From assembly GCF_016807805.1 (NCBI RefSeq), contig NZ_CP063362.1, forward strand, positions 5,250,501 to 5,314,500: 64,000 bases of DNA. The letters are read 5' to 3'. A program made the translations under genes and the position numbers. This DNA is from Xanthobacter dioxanivorans (GTDB lineage: Bacteria; Pseudomonadota; Alphaproteobacteria; Rhizobiales; Xanthobacteraceae). How positions within the stretch are numbered: position 1 is the stretch's first letter; each line of letters opens with the position of its first letter. This document shows, one piece after another, positions 9,343-18,545 of the stretch. The notes beneath the pieces are model-generated. The model was not told the DNA's origin. It ran no database searches and saw nothing but the letters and a program-made list of their open reading frames with translations.

Positions 9343-10037
9343 GTGCGCGTGACCCTCTGGCGAGCGTTCGGGCTGGCGTCGGAATCGCCCTGGACCTTGA
9401 TCCCCACAGCCCCGGCAAACTGCTGATAGTGCAGCCCGGCCCGGCCAGCCCCGCCTTCAAGCGCGTCCTTCGAGTAGGCGCGGTACAGGATGAAATCGAG
9501 GAGCACGACGCCCCACGGCTCGGGAAGATCGATCGCGGTCGCATAGGAGCCGATGGCGTCCACGTCACCCGTGGCGGAAATCGCGGCCGGCAGCGTGGAT
9601 AGAACGGCTTCGACGATGCCGGTTCCGTCATTGCCCGGCCACACGTAGAATTCGCGCGGGTTCTGTTCATCAAAGACGTACTGCCGAACCTCTTTCTTGT
9701 AAGGCGTGTTGCTCGGGTCGTGCCAGTTGGGGGACTGCATATCGAGCAAGTCCCGCTGCACCACGCGAACAACCCGACCCCCAACGCGCGGGGAGCCCGT
9801 AGAGGCCAGATTGCGGGTGATCCGCAGCAGCCGGAGGTGGCTGGCATTGGAAAGCGCCTGTAGCGTCCCCTCAGCCAAGGAAAGGGCATAGCTCACGGCA
9901 TGCGCCGAGGGCTGGGCAAGGACAATCGCCTTCATCCCGTCGTTCAACCAGTCCACCAGTTCGGGGAGTGGCCAGCGCACATGCTCTTCGTCCTGAAGGA
10001 CGGTCGCGGCGCGGGACAGGATGTCGGAGGCGAGCAT
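9339..10037 (-). CDS. Phage adaptor protein, DUF6682-like
   Basis: 232 residues with the adaptor layout: MLASDILSRAATVLQDEEHV, then WPLPELVDWLNDGMKAIVLA, a central WHDPSNTPYKKEVRQYVFDE and a C-terminal helix (PWGVVLLDFILYRAYSKDAL). Proteins with this architecture are annotated as DUF6682/adaptors in podoviruses related to the N4-gp56 coat group and connect head and tail. The following gene starts within its last 4 codons. Confidence 0.65.
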   Translation of the reverse strand: MLASDILSRAATVLQDEEHVRWPLPELVDWLNDGMKAIVLAQPSAHAVSYALSLAEGTLQALSNASHLRLLRITRNLASTGSPRVGGRVVRVVQRDLLDMQSPNWHDPSNTPYKKEVRQYVFDEQNPREFYVWPGNDGTGIVEAVLSTLPAAISATGDVDAIGSYATAIDLPEPWGVVLLDFILYRAYSKDALEGGAGRAGLHYQQFAGAVGIKVQGDSDASPNARQRVTRT

Positions 10038-10038
10038 G

Positions 10039-10413
10039 TCAGGTCAGCCGCTCAATCAGCGTCGCGAGGCTGGTCTTGGAATGGGGCTTGCGGTCGAACT
10101 TAGCTTCGTAGAGGGCCGCGAGTTCGTCCCACGTCTTGCCGGCGAGGGTGTCGGCGGGCGCTTCAGCCGGGGGGCCGGGCTCTTCCGGGGCAGTCGAGGC
10201 TTCCAGCTCTACAGCAGCGGCCTCCGGGGCAGACGCACTCACCGCTTCCGCCGCGCGATAAACGCCGGTCAGGGAGAGGAACGCCGCTTGGTGCTCTTCC
10301 CGGTCCACGTCGCACACAAGGCGCCCATGGGCATCGAGGCGGAACACGTACACGTCGTTGGAGATGGCGGTCTCGACCGTCCCGCTCACCTTGGCGATGC
10401 ATTCAATGAGCAT
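10039..10413 (-). CDS. Small acidic phage structural protein with C-terminal helix-extended motif
   Basis: 124 residues from the ATG at 10413, which is preceded by a GGAGAC ribosome site. The N-terminal 60 residues are beta-rich. A Pro/Ala/Glu linker follows, then a C-terminal helical motif, KTWDELAALYEAKFDRKPH with SKTSLATLIERL, like the small DNA- or coat-contacting motifs seen in phage head proteins. It lies between the coat-associated gene and the adaptor. The open frame to 10515 has no ribosome site. Confidence 0.6.
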   Translation of the reverse strand: MLIECIAKVSGTVETAISNDVYVFRLDAHGRLVCDVDREEHQAAFLSLTGVYRAAEAVSASAPEAAAVELEASTAPEEPGPPAEAPADTLAGKTWDELAALYEAKFDRKPHSKTSLATLIERLT

Positions 10414-10477
10414 TGGCCGTCTCCATAGAAAAAGGGCGGCCCGAAGACCGCCCCTTGGGGTTGCTCTGCCGTCAGCC

Positions 10478-10936
10478 TCAGGCCGTGGCGTAGAGGACGG
10501 TGAGGCCAATTTCACCGGCCGCGGCAGTCGCCGCAGCAGTCGCGATCTTCACCCCGATGGAGCGGTGATCGCTGGTGGGAGCGACGCGGAAGGCGGTCTT
10601 CAGGGTCGGGCGGACAACGCCGCCCGCCTGTGCCGTGGTGGCTCCGGAGAAGAACTCCGCCCCGATGGTGCGCGTCCCGCCGTCGCCCACTGCGCCCGAC
10701 ATGATGCCCACGTCGAGAACGATGGCCGGAGAGCCGCCGGTATCCAGATCGTCGGCATCGAGGATCATGTCCACGACCCGGCAATAGGCCGGAAGCACGG
10801 CAATCTCGATGATGTCGTTCAGCGCGATAGTTGCGGGCACCGTGTAGGCGAACCGCACCGCGATCACTTCAGCGGAGCCGTCCGGATAGGGGACGGGATA
10901 CTCGCGCGTGGCGTACTTGGAGTTGAAAACGGCCAT
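10478..10936 (-). CDS. Putative head decoration/minor capsid protein
   Basis: 152 residues starting at the ATG at 10936 (ribosome site GGGGAGA). Beta-rich with a symmetric, hydrophobic core (VRFAYTVPATIALNDIIEIA, LPAYCRVVDMILDADDLDTG, SPAIVLDVGIMSG). It directly follows the coat gene (14 bases) and has the size and composition of decoration or minor head proteins encoded after N4-gp56-type coat genes. The frame continues open to 11323, but that part is coat-gene antiframe. Confidence 0.65.
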   Translation of the reverse strand: MAVFNSKYATREYPVPYPDGSAEVIAVRFAYTVPATIALNDIIEIAVLPAYCRVVDMILDADDLDTGGSPAIVLDVGIMSGAVGDGGTRTIGAEFFSGATTAQAGGVVRPTLKTAFRVAPTSDHRSIGVKIATAAATAAAGEIGLTVLYATA

Positions 10937-10950
10937 GGGAGTCTCCCCTA

Positions 10951-12054
10951 TCAGGCGTTGGGATCGACAGCGTAGGTGTCCACGGCCATGACGCCGAAGT
11001 CCTTGCTGTTGAAGCGGGTCTTCTTCACGCCGACGATGCAGCCGGCGGTGACGAGGTGCTCGTTGCCGGCATCCGCGTCTTCCTCCACCCAGGTGAAGCG
11101 CATGCCACCGGAGGCCGGAGAGCCATACGCGACCACTCCGGCCTGACGGCCGAGGAAGAGCGCGCGGGCCGCGGGCAGGTTGGTGCCGGAGCCGTAGTCG
11201 GAGAAACGGATCACACTCTCGTGCGAGTGTAGGATCACGTTCTTGATCATGCCGAGGCCGCCCTTGAAGATGGGGTTGTTCTTCCCCTCGGCCGCGGCGG
11301 CGGCCTTCTGGATATCGAGCCACTGGCCCGAGGTGGTGGAGGTGCGCAGCGAATGCTCCTGGAAGGGAGACATCAGCAGCACGTAGCGAGCCTCGCCCTC
11401 CACGGTCACCGGAAGCATGTTCACGGTGGTGGGGTCGGTGGAGCGCATCATTCGCGCCTTGGTCTCGGACTTCTCCACGACGGTCACGGACATCACGTCC
11501 GAGGAATCGACGTTGTTCTTCGCCGTGGCGTCGCCGCCGTAGATGATGTGGCCCGTGTCCGGCGCCTGGATCGAGTTGGAGGCGTGACCGGCCCAGGTGG
11601 TCTCCTCGGTGAAGTCCGCGTTGATGCCGCGAGCGCCGGAGAGGTAGATGAAGTGCATCTCATCGATGAACTTCGACCAATAGTCCGACAGGCGGTCCTT
11701 GGCGACCATGCGAAGGTCGTGCTCGGTGCGCTTGCGGGACATACGGCCACCGGCGGACACCTGGTGGCGCATCTGGTCGATCTTCACCTCGTCGGAGAAG
11801 AACTTCAGATTCTCCGCCTTGCCGTCCACACGGTTGTCACCGTAGGTCGGCTTGTTGCGGAGCTGGACGGACAGATCGAAGTTGATCGTGTCGCCAGACG
11901 AAGAGTCCAGATCCGTCAGGCGCTGTATCACGGCGTTGTCGGAAGTGGACACGAACTTTCGGTCGAAATAGCTCTTCTTCACCACGTCGAGGAAGAGAGA
12001 GCCGGACCAACGCTTGACTGCCTTCGGATCGCCGAAGGGGATAACGGTCTGCAT
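10951..12054 (-). CDS. Major capsid protein, N4-gp56 family
   Basis: 367 residues with the family signature: VKRWSGSLFLDVVKKSYFDR at the N-terminus, SSSGDTINFDLSVQLRNKPT, then KFFSDEVKIDQMRHQVSAGG, and a central NNPIFKGGLGMIKNVILHSH block. These define the coat proteins grouped with phage N4 gp56, which fold as HK97-type shells. It is preceded by scaffold and a CsrA-like gene and by a GGAGACAC ribosome site; the 76-base leader is the longest gap in this part of the operon. Confidence 0.88.
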   Translation of the reverse strand: MQTVIPFGDPKAVKRWSGSLFLDVVKKSYFDRKFVSTSDNAVIQRLTDLDSSSGDTINFDLSVQLRNKPTYGDNRVDGKAENLKFFSDEVKIDQMRHQVSAGGRMSRKRTEHDLRMVAKDRLSDYWSKFIDEMHFIYLSGARGINADFTEETTWAGHASNSIQAPDTGHIIYGGDATAKNNVDSSDVMSVTVVEKSETKARMMRSTDPTTVNMLPVTVEGEARYVLLMSPFQEHSLRTSTTSGQWLDIQKAAAAAEGKNNPIFKGGLGMIKNVILHSHESVIRFSDYGSGTNLPAARALFLGRQAGVVAYGSPASGGMRFTWVEEDADAGNEHLVTAGCIVGVKKTRFNSKDFGVMAVDTYAVDPNA

Positions 12055-12130
12055 GATGTGTCTCCGTGACCGTGTTAGGGATCACGATCGGCACATCTTG
12101 CGCGTCTCGTGGGCGTAATATACTTCAGCT

Positions 12131-12349
12131 TTAAGTGCTTTTCAAGGCGCTTTCGGTCTGTTGTTCTTGACGAACTCCTGTGAGGCCCCACGATACTGCT
12201 TTCTTCGTGGGGTCAACGATTGTGATCGGGACGCTCTTGTCCGCATCGAAGATCAATCGGACGCTTTGTCCCGACTTTTGCTCAACGGTCACGGTGGCGG
12301 CGTCGCCGATGCGAACCGTCTCCCCGATGCGGACGTTGAGCGTGAGCAT
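12131..12349 (-). CDS. csrA: Phage-encoded CsrA/RsmA homologue
   Basis: 72 residues. Residues 1-47 align along their length with CsrA: MLTLNVRIGETVRIGDAATV matches the [20 protein letters not shown] of E. coli CsrA, followed by TVE, SGQSVRLIF and KSVPITIV. CsrA dimers bind GGA motifs in mRNA leaders and block translation. Leu4 and Arg7 are kept, but the position equivalent to the key RNA contact Arg44 is Ile and Arg6 is Val, so RNA binding may be altered. A 25-residue polar tail follows. It lies between scaffold and coat genes; the coat ribosome site contains a GGA. Confidence 0.75.
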   Translation of the reverse strand: MLTLNVRIGETVRIGDAATVTVEQKSGQSVRLIFDADKSVPITIVDPTKKAVSWGLTGVRQEQQTESALKST

Positions 12350-12352
12350 GCG

Positions 12353-13255
12353 TCAGGCGCTCGCCAGATAGGCGTTGTGATCAGCCGGCGAAAGCTTGGA
12401 CAGAGCGACCTCGAATGCCTCATAGTCGCTGGCCTGGAGCCGATCCAGATAGGCGAACTTGCCGCCGTCCGTGGATTCCACCTCAGCAGCGGGCACCTTG
12501 GCGAGCGAGGGCGGCACCGGGTCGCGAGGCTTCACCTCGATCTGCTTTTCGGTCACCTTGGGCGCGGGCTTCGCGTCGGCCTTGGGCTTTTCCGCAGCCG
12601 GAGCATCCTTGGGGCCGCCGATGGCAGAGAATGCCGCCTGCACCTTCGCGTGCGCCTTGGTGAGGATGGACGGGGAGAACGGGTCCGACGCGCTCGCCTG
12701 GAGCTTGCGCACCTCGATATCCAGCGCCCCAAACAGGGTTTCGTTCTGCCCATAGATTGGATGGGCGTCAAGGAAGCCGGATACGGTCTGCTGTGCCCAC
12801 ACCGCCGCCTTGGTCTCGGCGGCGATTTCGGCCTTCAGCTTCGCACCTTCGATGGCGCGACGCTCCTTGTCGATGGCGCGGACCTGTTCGCGGTATTCCG
12901 CGTTCGTGACCTCGCCGGCCTGGAATTTCGTCTCGACTTCCGTTTCCTTGGCGTCCAGAGCCTGGAGCTTCGCGTCGGTATCGGCCGGGACGGTCCAATT
13001 CGGGACGGCTGTCTTGGGCTGGGCTTCGGTCTTCGGCTCGTCAGGGGCGGCTTCGGCGGCGGGCGCCTCTTCCACCTTCTCCGGCTCCGCAGGGGCGGCT
13101 TCCGGGGATGGTTCGGTAGCGGCCTCAACAGCCGTCTCCTTGCCGGCCTCTGCCTCGGTCTTGACCTCTTCCGGCGCGCCCTGTTCCTCAATGAGGCCGG
13201 CGCGCTCTTCCTCGGTCAGCAATTCCAGTTCGTCGTTGGTGTACTTGCCGGCCAT
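12353..13255 (-). CDS. Putative scaffolding protein
   Basis: 300 residues, highly acidic and Ala/Glu/Pro-rich. An N-terminal TNDELELLTEEERAGLIEEQ is followed by a disordered linker (about 25-100), a long coiled coil (about 105-165, ALDAKETEVETKFQAGEVTN) and a basic Lys/Pro stretch before the C-terminus. This composition, and the position between portal and coat, is that of phage scaffolding proteins, which line the procapsid and leave before packaging. It starts 2 bases after the portal stop. Confidence 0.75.
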   Translation of the reverse strand: MAGKYTNDELELLTEEERAGLIEEQGAPEEVKTEAEAGKETAVEAATEPSPEAAPAEPEKVEEAPAAEAAPDEPKTEAQPKTAVPNWTVPADTDAKLQALDAKETEVETKFQAGEVTNAEYREQVRAIDKERRAIEGAKLKAEIAAETKAAVWAQQTVSGFLDAHPIYGQNETLFGALDIEVRKLQASASDPFSPSILTKAHAKVQAAFSAIGGPKDAPAAEKPKADAKPAPKVTEKQIEVKPRDPVPPSLAKVPAAEVESTDGGKFAYLDRLQASDYEAFEVALSKLSPADHNAYLASA

Positions 13256-13257
13256 TC

Positions 13258-15504
13258 TTAGGCTCCTGGCTGAGGTTGAGGCGCCATCTGCGCCGGGGGT
13301 TCCTGCGGCTGTTGGGCCGCCTGTTGCTCCTGCTGCGCTACCTGCTGGCGCGCCATGGCTTCCTGCATCGCGGATTGCTCAAGTGCCCGCTGCTGCTGTT
13401 CCGGAGCCGAGACGAACCCGGCTTCGTTCAGGATCTGATCAGCCACGGGCGCAAGCATGGGAGCGACGGCCGCCGTCTGCGCGGTGTCGATGGCCGCCCT
13501 CTGCGTTGCGACGTTCGTGCCGGCCAGTTTCGACTGCAAGTCCGCGATCTGCGCCCCGATCTTGGCCGTGTCGGCTTCCGTCTTGGCGATCTGCGCGGCC
13601 TGTCCCCGAAGCTGAAGCTGAAGCGCCTGTTCCTGCACGGCTTGCGCTTTCTGCGCCTGTTCCGCCTGCACCATCTCTTCCTGCGTCGGCTCGTCTGCGT
13701 CGGGATCGCGCTGGCCCGTAATGGAACGGATGCGCTTCACGATTTCGTCGCGGTTCGGCAAGTCCATGTTCTCGACAACAAGATCGAGCATGGTCATGGC
13801 GACTTCCGGCGGGAGCTTGGTCAGCATCTCCATAAGCTGGTCCGCCGCCGCCTGCCGCATGGTAGCGCGCCAGTCCGCATCCGAAATCACATAGTCCGCC
13901 TTGGTGCGAACAATGTCGTTCTCCGGCAGGCCGTCGTTCACGGTGACAAATTCCGGGCCGCCACGCATATTGGTAATGCGGAACTGCTTTTCCTCGCTCA
14001 TGAACTGCTCAACAAGGGAAAGCTGCTTCTCGCCCTGCACCTGAGACGCGAGGCGGAGGTTGTCGAAGAGCTTGGTGGTCGTGAGCGACCCCTGTTCCTG
14101 CCGGCGCTGCACCGCGATCCCGGATTGCGCATTCGTGGTGCGGCCGAGAAGTTCGTCCGTGACCCCGCTCTGCTGCTGGATCATCTGGATGGAGCGGGAC
14201 ATCAGTTCGAGGTGCCACTGCGACAGGTCGCGGTCCACGTCGATCTTCAGTTCCTTGTCGGCCTTCTTGACGATGATCGCGTTAGGCTTGGCTACCTCTT
14301 CCTCGAACTCATCCAGGTCATCAACGGCGCCTTCGTCCATGATGACCTTGTTCGAGGACAGGATGGCGAGGGCCTTGGAGGCGCGCTTGTTGATGTCCTC
14401 CTGGATGTCGCGGAGCCGGCGGATCATGCCGTAGGGCATCCCGTCCCGGCCGCGGCGATAGGCCCAGATCGGGGTGAAAGGAAAGCGGTTGTGCCGGTAC
14501 GGCGTCGGGGAAAACCAAAGCAGGCCGGCGCTGGTGAACAGCGCCACGTGCATCAGCATCGTGACCTTTTCCACGAGCTGGGCCTGCCCTGAATTCACCT
14601 GCTCAACGTGACCCGGAGAGGACGGGTCGAACAGGTCGCCGGAGAACTGGCCGCCCTTCAGCCGCGAGGCCATCACCGGCCGGCGTACCCAGCCTTCGAT
14701 GATGCGCACCCGCTGGCGATGGTTCTGGGCATAGGAGGCCGGACGAAGGCCTCCGCTCGTCTCGTTGGCATACTCCGCCGAGTCCATGGCCTCGTCGCCA
14801 TATTGGCCGATGAAATAGGTGGAATCGCTGTCCGACAGGGACCGGCGCAGAACCTCGTAGCGCTTCGGAAACAGCGCTTCAGAAATATCCAAATCAACCC
14901 ACTTGGACCGGAACAGGTAACGTGCGTCCGACAGGTCGAGTTCGGTCGCCGCGGTGTCCCACAGCATGTTGCGCCAGCTCTCATAGCGCGACGAGATGGG
15001 TTCCTCATCATCGGCGTCCTGAATACCATCCTCAAGCCAGCCAATGCCGACCTTGACGGAATCCTCGAACGACCGGGACCGGTGGAACGGGGTGCGGTTT
15101 ACATCCGACAGGTATTTGAGAAGGGCGGTCTTCTTCTCTGCCGGCTTGCCGTCTTCCTTCCGGCGCGGCAGCACCTTGAAGTCCGAGCGGCCGCGCTTTT
15201 CCGTGCCGAGCACCCAATCGACCGTGGACGCTATCACGTTGTAGACGATAGGGGCCTGCCCCCTCTCCTTCAGCACCTTTGCGTCTTCGGCCCGCCACTG
15301 GATGGAATCGTAGAAGTCCTCATCCACAGCCTGCTCAAGGCGGTTCTCGTTCTGCCGATCCAGCTCGCGGGCATAATAGTCCAGCAGCGCGCCATGCAGG
15401 CGGGAAAGCTCCTCGCTGTCCAGATCGTTCGGCTTCGGCGCGGCCTTGGCCGGTTCGATCTTGGGGACCGGGCTTTCGGTGCGCTTGGCGGAAACCTCAA
15501 ACAC
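13258..15504 (-). CDS. Portal protein, P22-like
   Basis: 748 residues, the size of P22-type portals. Typical stretches are WRAEDAKVLKERGQAPIVYN, VIASTVDWVLGTEKRGRSDF and the stem/clip region GMPYGMIRRLRDIQEDINKR with SGVTDELLGRTTNAQSG, known from this family. The C-terminal 150 residues are Gln/Ala-rich and helical, like the barrel of P22 portal that reaches into the head. The portal forms the dodecameric channel to which terminase docks. It overlaps the upstream 143-residue gene by 8 bases. Confidence 0.88.
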   Translation of the reverse strand: MFEVSAKRTESPVPKIEPAKAAPKPNDLDSEELSRLHGALLDYYARELDRQNENRLEQAVDEDFYDSIQWRAEDAKVLKERGQAPIVYNVIASTVDWVLGTEKRGRSDFKVLPRRKEDGKPAEKKTALLKYLSDVNRTPFHRSRSFEDSVKVGIGWLEDGIQDADDEEPISSRYESWRNMLWDTAATELDLSDARYLFRSKWVDLDISEALFPKRYEVLRRSLSDSDSTYFIGQYGDEAMDSAEYANETSGGLRPASYAQNHRQRVRIIEGWVRRPVMASRLKGGQFSGDLFDPSSPGHVEQVNSGQAQLVEKVTMLMHVALFTSAGLLWFSPTPYRHNRFPFTPIWAYRRGRDGMPYGMIRRLRDIQEDINKRASKALAILSSNKVIMDEGAVDDLDEFEEEVAKPNAIIVKKADKELKIDVDRDLSQWHLELMSRSIQMIQQQSGVTDELLGRTTNAQSGIAVQRRQEQGSLTTTKLFDNLRLASQVQGEKQLSLVEQFMSEEKQFRITNMRGGPEFVTVNDGLPENDIVRTKADYVISDADWRATMRQAAADQLMEMLTKLPPEVAMTMLDLVVENMDLPNRDEIVKRIRSITGQRDPDADEPTQEEMVQAEQAQKAQAVQEQALQLQLRGQAAQIAKTEADTAKIGAQIADLQSKLAGTNVATQRAAIDTAQTAAVAPMLAPVADQILNEAGFVSAPEQQQRALEQSAMQEAMARQQVAQQEQQAAQQPQEPPAQMAPQPQPGA

Positions 15505-15928
15505 GGGCCATGATCTCCCCCTCAGTCACGCGCCCGCGCTCGTCCGTCACCGTCGCTTCGCCCACCACCTCACGCTCCATCGGCATGGGCGGGATAGACA
15601 GGAGGTCGCCGATGTGGTCGCGGATGATCGAGGCTACCCGGATGATGTTGGTCGAATTGTGCGTGTCGAGGCCGAGCGCCCCGGCGAATTCGCAGGCCGT
15701 CCGCGCCGCCTCGGCTCCGTCGCCGATCGCCTCCGACCACACCCATGCGTTTTTCTGGAGCACCACGCACGGGATGAACTGGTCATGCCGCTGGGCATTG
15801 CGCGGCTTCAGCACAAGGCACGGCAGCGGGCCGTCCCGATGCAGGAGCCATGTGCCGATGGCCTCCAGATCGCCGTGCGCCTGCTTCCAGGCGGTGCGCG
15901 TGAGGTCGAGGACGTGATCGTTCATCAA
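15497..15928 (-). CDS. Hypothetical phage protein between terminase and portal
   Basis: 143 residues, mixed alpha/beta. Contains TWLLHRDGPLPCLVLKPRNA and an Ala-rich helix (GAEAARTACEFAGALGLDT) before a polar C-terminus. It begins about 80 bases after the terminase stop and overlaps the portal start. No family is recognised. Small genes in this slot of other phages are variable and often dispensable. MM at the N-terminus gives two adjacent ATG starts. Confidence 0.5.
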   Translation of the reverse strand: MMNDHVLDLTRTAWKQAHGDLEAIGTWLLHRDGPLPCLVLKPRNAQRHDQFIPCVVLQKNAWVWSEAIGDGAEAARTACEFAGALGLDTHNSTNIIRVASIIRDHIGDLLSIPPMPMEREVVGEATVTDERGRVTEGEIMARV

Positions 15929-16007
15929 ATGCCCTCTTTCGCAACCACAGCGTGCGTGGTCGCGTTAGGCCGGGTTAAACCCCCGGAAAATCACCAATCA
16001 GAAGTTG

Positions 16008-17510
16008 TCAGGCTGTGCGCCAGTTCGAGGCGCGGCGCTTCTGCGGGTTCCGAGACGATGGCGCCCGATAGCCCTGTGCATGCTGGCGTATCGCGTCCGC
16101 CGGATGGCTGTGGGCGTCGTGGCGCGGCCGATCGGACCACACGCCAAGACGCTCATTCCATTCCTTGCGGTAGAGGCCCAAATGCTTGAGCCCTTCGGCG
16201 CAGTTCTCTTCGTCAAACCAGTAGGACGGGAAGGCGTCCCGGAGCTGCTGCACTCCGATTACCACGTCCGAAATGCGCGGAACGATTTCGATATCCCGAA
16301 GACCAAGGCCCTCAAGCATGTCGGCTGGTGTCTTCAGCGCCTCCGCGCCCGGATGTCGTGTATTCCCATCATGCGGCAGGAAGTGCTTGCCCCAGACGTA
16401 GCCCATGGCCTGCATCTTATTAACGAACCAAACGAAGGGCTCGCCGGCCGCCTCAAGGTAGTTGATCCACTGGTCCCGTAGGCCGATCCTCTGGTGGAAC
16501 CAGACCACCATTTCGTCACGCCCGCCGCCCAAATCCCAAAACGTGTTGACCGGCGCCCGAGGATCGTAGGGAACCCGTGTGATCCGTCCTTCACGCCGGG
16601 CCGCCGCCAATTGCTCGGCAAGGTAAACGCCCTCTGTGGACGCCTCGAAAGGCTCGTCCGCATCCGAAGGGAACTCCTGGCGCATCATCTGCGCATCGCC
16701 CGCAAAGAGCGTGTCCCGCGTCTTCACGTACCATGCGCGCTTGCGCGGCCCGATCTCGGCGAGCGCCCGGCCTTCCATCCGCTCGAAATAGAGCGTGTCC
16801 TTCAGCGTGAGCCCCACACCTTCCGGGTCGATCTCGTATTCCTTCGCATCCCACCACGGGGCGAAATGGAACCTATAGTCCAGCTTCGACAGAGCCTTCC
16901 GCGCATCGGCCAAGGTGCGCGATGCCGTCACCATGTCGTAGAATGAGCCCTCGCGCCCCTCAGCCGTGCTTTCGATGCAGACGATCCCACTCTGGTCCAC
17001 GGCCGGGAGCGAACCGGTGAGCACCTCCCTCGCCTTCTCTGGGTACTTGGCGCAGATCTTTCCGAACTCGGAGACGTGGAGAAACTGAAGCGTCGCGGAT
17101 CGAACCGAGGTCGCCACGCGCAGCGACGAGTTGTTGCCCAGCATCAGCTCCGATGCGCTGTCCCGCGCCAGGGGAAGCATCTCGCGCACGGCCGTGGGCA
17201 GGTTGTCATAGGCGAACTTGATCTTGCGAAAGATCACCGTCGCCGCTTCCTGATCCTGCGCGATCACGGCAGCGTTGATGTTTTCGTTGAACAGGCACGT
17301 GTCCAGCATCATTAGCTGGATCAGCGTCGAGAACCCTCGCTGCCGCGCCTTCAGGATGATGTTGCGGAACCACAGGTTGGCGAGGAACTTCTCCTGCTCC
17401 GCCCATGGGGTGAACTTGACCTTCGTCCCGCCCTTGTCCGTGATCCAGTACAGGTTGCGCAGGCGCCAGTCCGGGGACTTCAGCGCCTCCACCAGCTCGG
17501 CGTCGGTCAT
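16008..17510 (-). CDS. Terminase large subunit
   Basis: 500 residues. The ATPase has a Walker A-like KARQRGFSTL at about 54-63, a Walker B-like strand ending LQFLHVSEFG at about 141-150 and a coupling motif IVCIESTAEG at about 176-185. The nuclease domain starts at NTFWDLGGGRDEMVVWF (first Asp) and has a second acidic cluster in its distal part. These are the features of phage large terminases, which pump DNA into the procapsid and cut concatemers. Its start overlaps the small-terminase stop by 4 bases. Confidence 0.9.
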   Translation of the reverse strand: MTDAELVEALKSPDWRLRNLYWITDKGGTKVKFTPWAEQEKFLANLWFRNIILKARQRGFSTLIQLMMLDTCLFNENINAAVIAQDQEAATVIFRKIKFAYDNLPTAVREMLPLARDSASELMLGNNSSLRVATSVRSATLQFLHVSEFGKICAKYPEKAREVLTGSLPAVDQSGIVCIESTAEGREGSFYDMVTASRTLADARKALSKLDYRFHFAPWWDAKEYEIDPEGVGLTLKDTLYFERMEGRALAEIGPRKRAWYVKTRDTLFAGDAQMMRQEFPSDADEPFEASTEGVYLAEQLAAARREGRITRVPYDPRAPVNTFWDLGGGRDEMVVWFHQRIGLRDQWINYLEAAGEPFVWFVNKMQAMGYVWGKHFLPHDGNTRHPGAEALKTPADMLEGLGLRDIEIVPRISDVVIGVQQLRDAFPSYWFDEENCAEGLKHLGLYRKEWNERLGVWSDRPRHDAHSHPADAIRQHAQGYRAPSSRNPQKRRASNWRTA

Positions 17511-18121
17511 TCTTCGGTCGGGCGGAATGCTGTGCCGGAGATTTGCCGGAGAAGGTCCGTCAGTGTCGTCTCGGACGACTCACCCCTGCCGATGTTGAAC
17601 GCCTGCCGCTCCAACTCCACCAGCGTCTTCGTCGCCGCAGCCAGGTCCTTCGCCACGCCGACCCGAGACGCCAGCGCCACGGCCCGAAGCATCTGTTCAC
17701 GCCGCCGGGGGCTTCGGTCGTCTGCCGTCTCCTCCTCAATCTCCGCTTCGATCTCTTCTCGAAACGAGGTCGATTCCCGCAGCTCGGCCACGAGGTCGCC
17801 GACAAGGACGCGCTGGTCGCGGATATCCGCCCGATGCTGGCGAACAATCTGGATATCGCGCTCGGCCGCCTTCTCTACGGTTTCAGAAACCGTGGCGGCT
17901 GAAACCCCTTCTGAAACCAGACGGGCTGAAACCAGCTTCTGGACCTTCTCGGAAAGGTCGCGAACCCACCCTTCCCTTTTCGCCCGCTTGTTAATCGCGG
18001 TATGGCTCACGCTGTACTGACGGCCGATTTCCGAGACGGAGAGCTTGCCGGTGCGGTATTCTGCTTCGATGCGCTCCCAATCCGTCTTTGGCTTCGGCTT
18101 CCCGGTCACTTCACGCCCCAT
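17507..18121 (-). CDS. Terminase small subunit-like protein
   Basis: 204 residues. The N-terminal half has a helix-turn-helix, LSVSEIGRQYSVSHTAINKR, followed by GWVRDL, the DNA-recognition pattern of small terminases that bind pac/cos. The middle (about 95-150) is a strongly charged coiled coil suited to ring oligomerisation (FREEIEAEIEEETADDRSPR). It precedes and overlaps the large subunit. A generic HTH regulator is less likely given this position. Confidence 0.8.
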   Translation of the reverse strand: MGREVTGKPKPKTDWERIEAEYRTGKLSVSEIGRQYSVSHTAINKRAKREGWVRDLSEKVQKLVSARLVSEGVSAATVSETVEKAAERDIQIVRQHRADIRDQRVLVGDLVAELRESTSFREEIEAEIEEETADDRSPRRREQMLRAVALASRVGVAKDLAAATKTLVELERQAFNIGRGESSETTLTDLLRQISGTAFRPTEE

Positions 18122-18377
18122 CTTCCGTATCGATCACCGCGTCATTGTCGATCCTGACCGATGTGAGCCAATTCGCAGCGCGGAGCATAATTCCGGCGGC
18201 CCGGTCCGCGTCGGCCATGCTCACTGCGACATACTGTGATCCGTCCGGCCATTTGCCGACAATGATCACATCATGCAGCCCAGCGGTGATCGCTTCTTCT
18301 AGCGTCTGGCGCGCGGGAATTTCCGGGCCGATAAGGTCGCGGCGCTCGACGCCGGGCATGACGTGGATCTCAGCCAT
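18111..18377 (-). CDS. Hypothetical phage protein upstream of terminase
   Basis: 88 residues, acidic, with alternating strands and helices (TAGLHDVIIVGKWPDGSQYV, AVSMADADRAAGIMLRAANW). The gene overlaps the terminase small subunit start by 11 bases and so belongs to the late operon. Nothing points to a function. Confidence 0.55.
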   Translation of the reverse strand: MAEIHVMPGVERRDLIGPEIPARQTLEEAITAGLHDVIIVGKWPDGSQYVAVSMADADRAAGIMLRAANWLTSVRIDNDAVIDTEDGA

Positions 18378-18380
18378 CGT

Positions 18381-18458
18381 TCAATCCCTGCGCGCATAGC
18401 CCGTAGCCCAGCCGAAGCCGAACCAGATCGCGATGAAGCCGATCAGGAGAAGGAGCAT
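18381..18458 (-). CDS. Possible 25-residue membrane peptide
   Basis: An ATG at 18458 opens a 25-residue frame, MLLLLIGFIAIWFGFGWATG plus a short basic tail, ending 3 bases before the next gene. It would be one transmembrane helix with a positive C-terminal side. The ribosome site is weak. It would be the first gene of the late operon. Confidence 0.35.
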   Translation of the reverse strand: MLLLLIGFIAIWFGFGWATGYARRD

Positions 18459-18545
18459 GGAGCGGGCCTCAACGAGAAAGCCCGCCGCAGCGGACGCCGG
18501 GCGGGCAAATTCGTACAAAACTGGCTTAAAGATCGAGTTTTCAGC

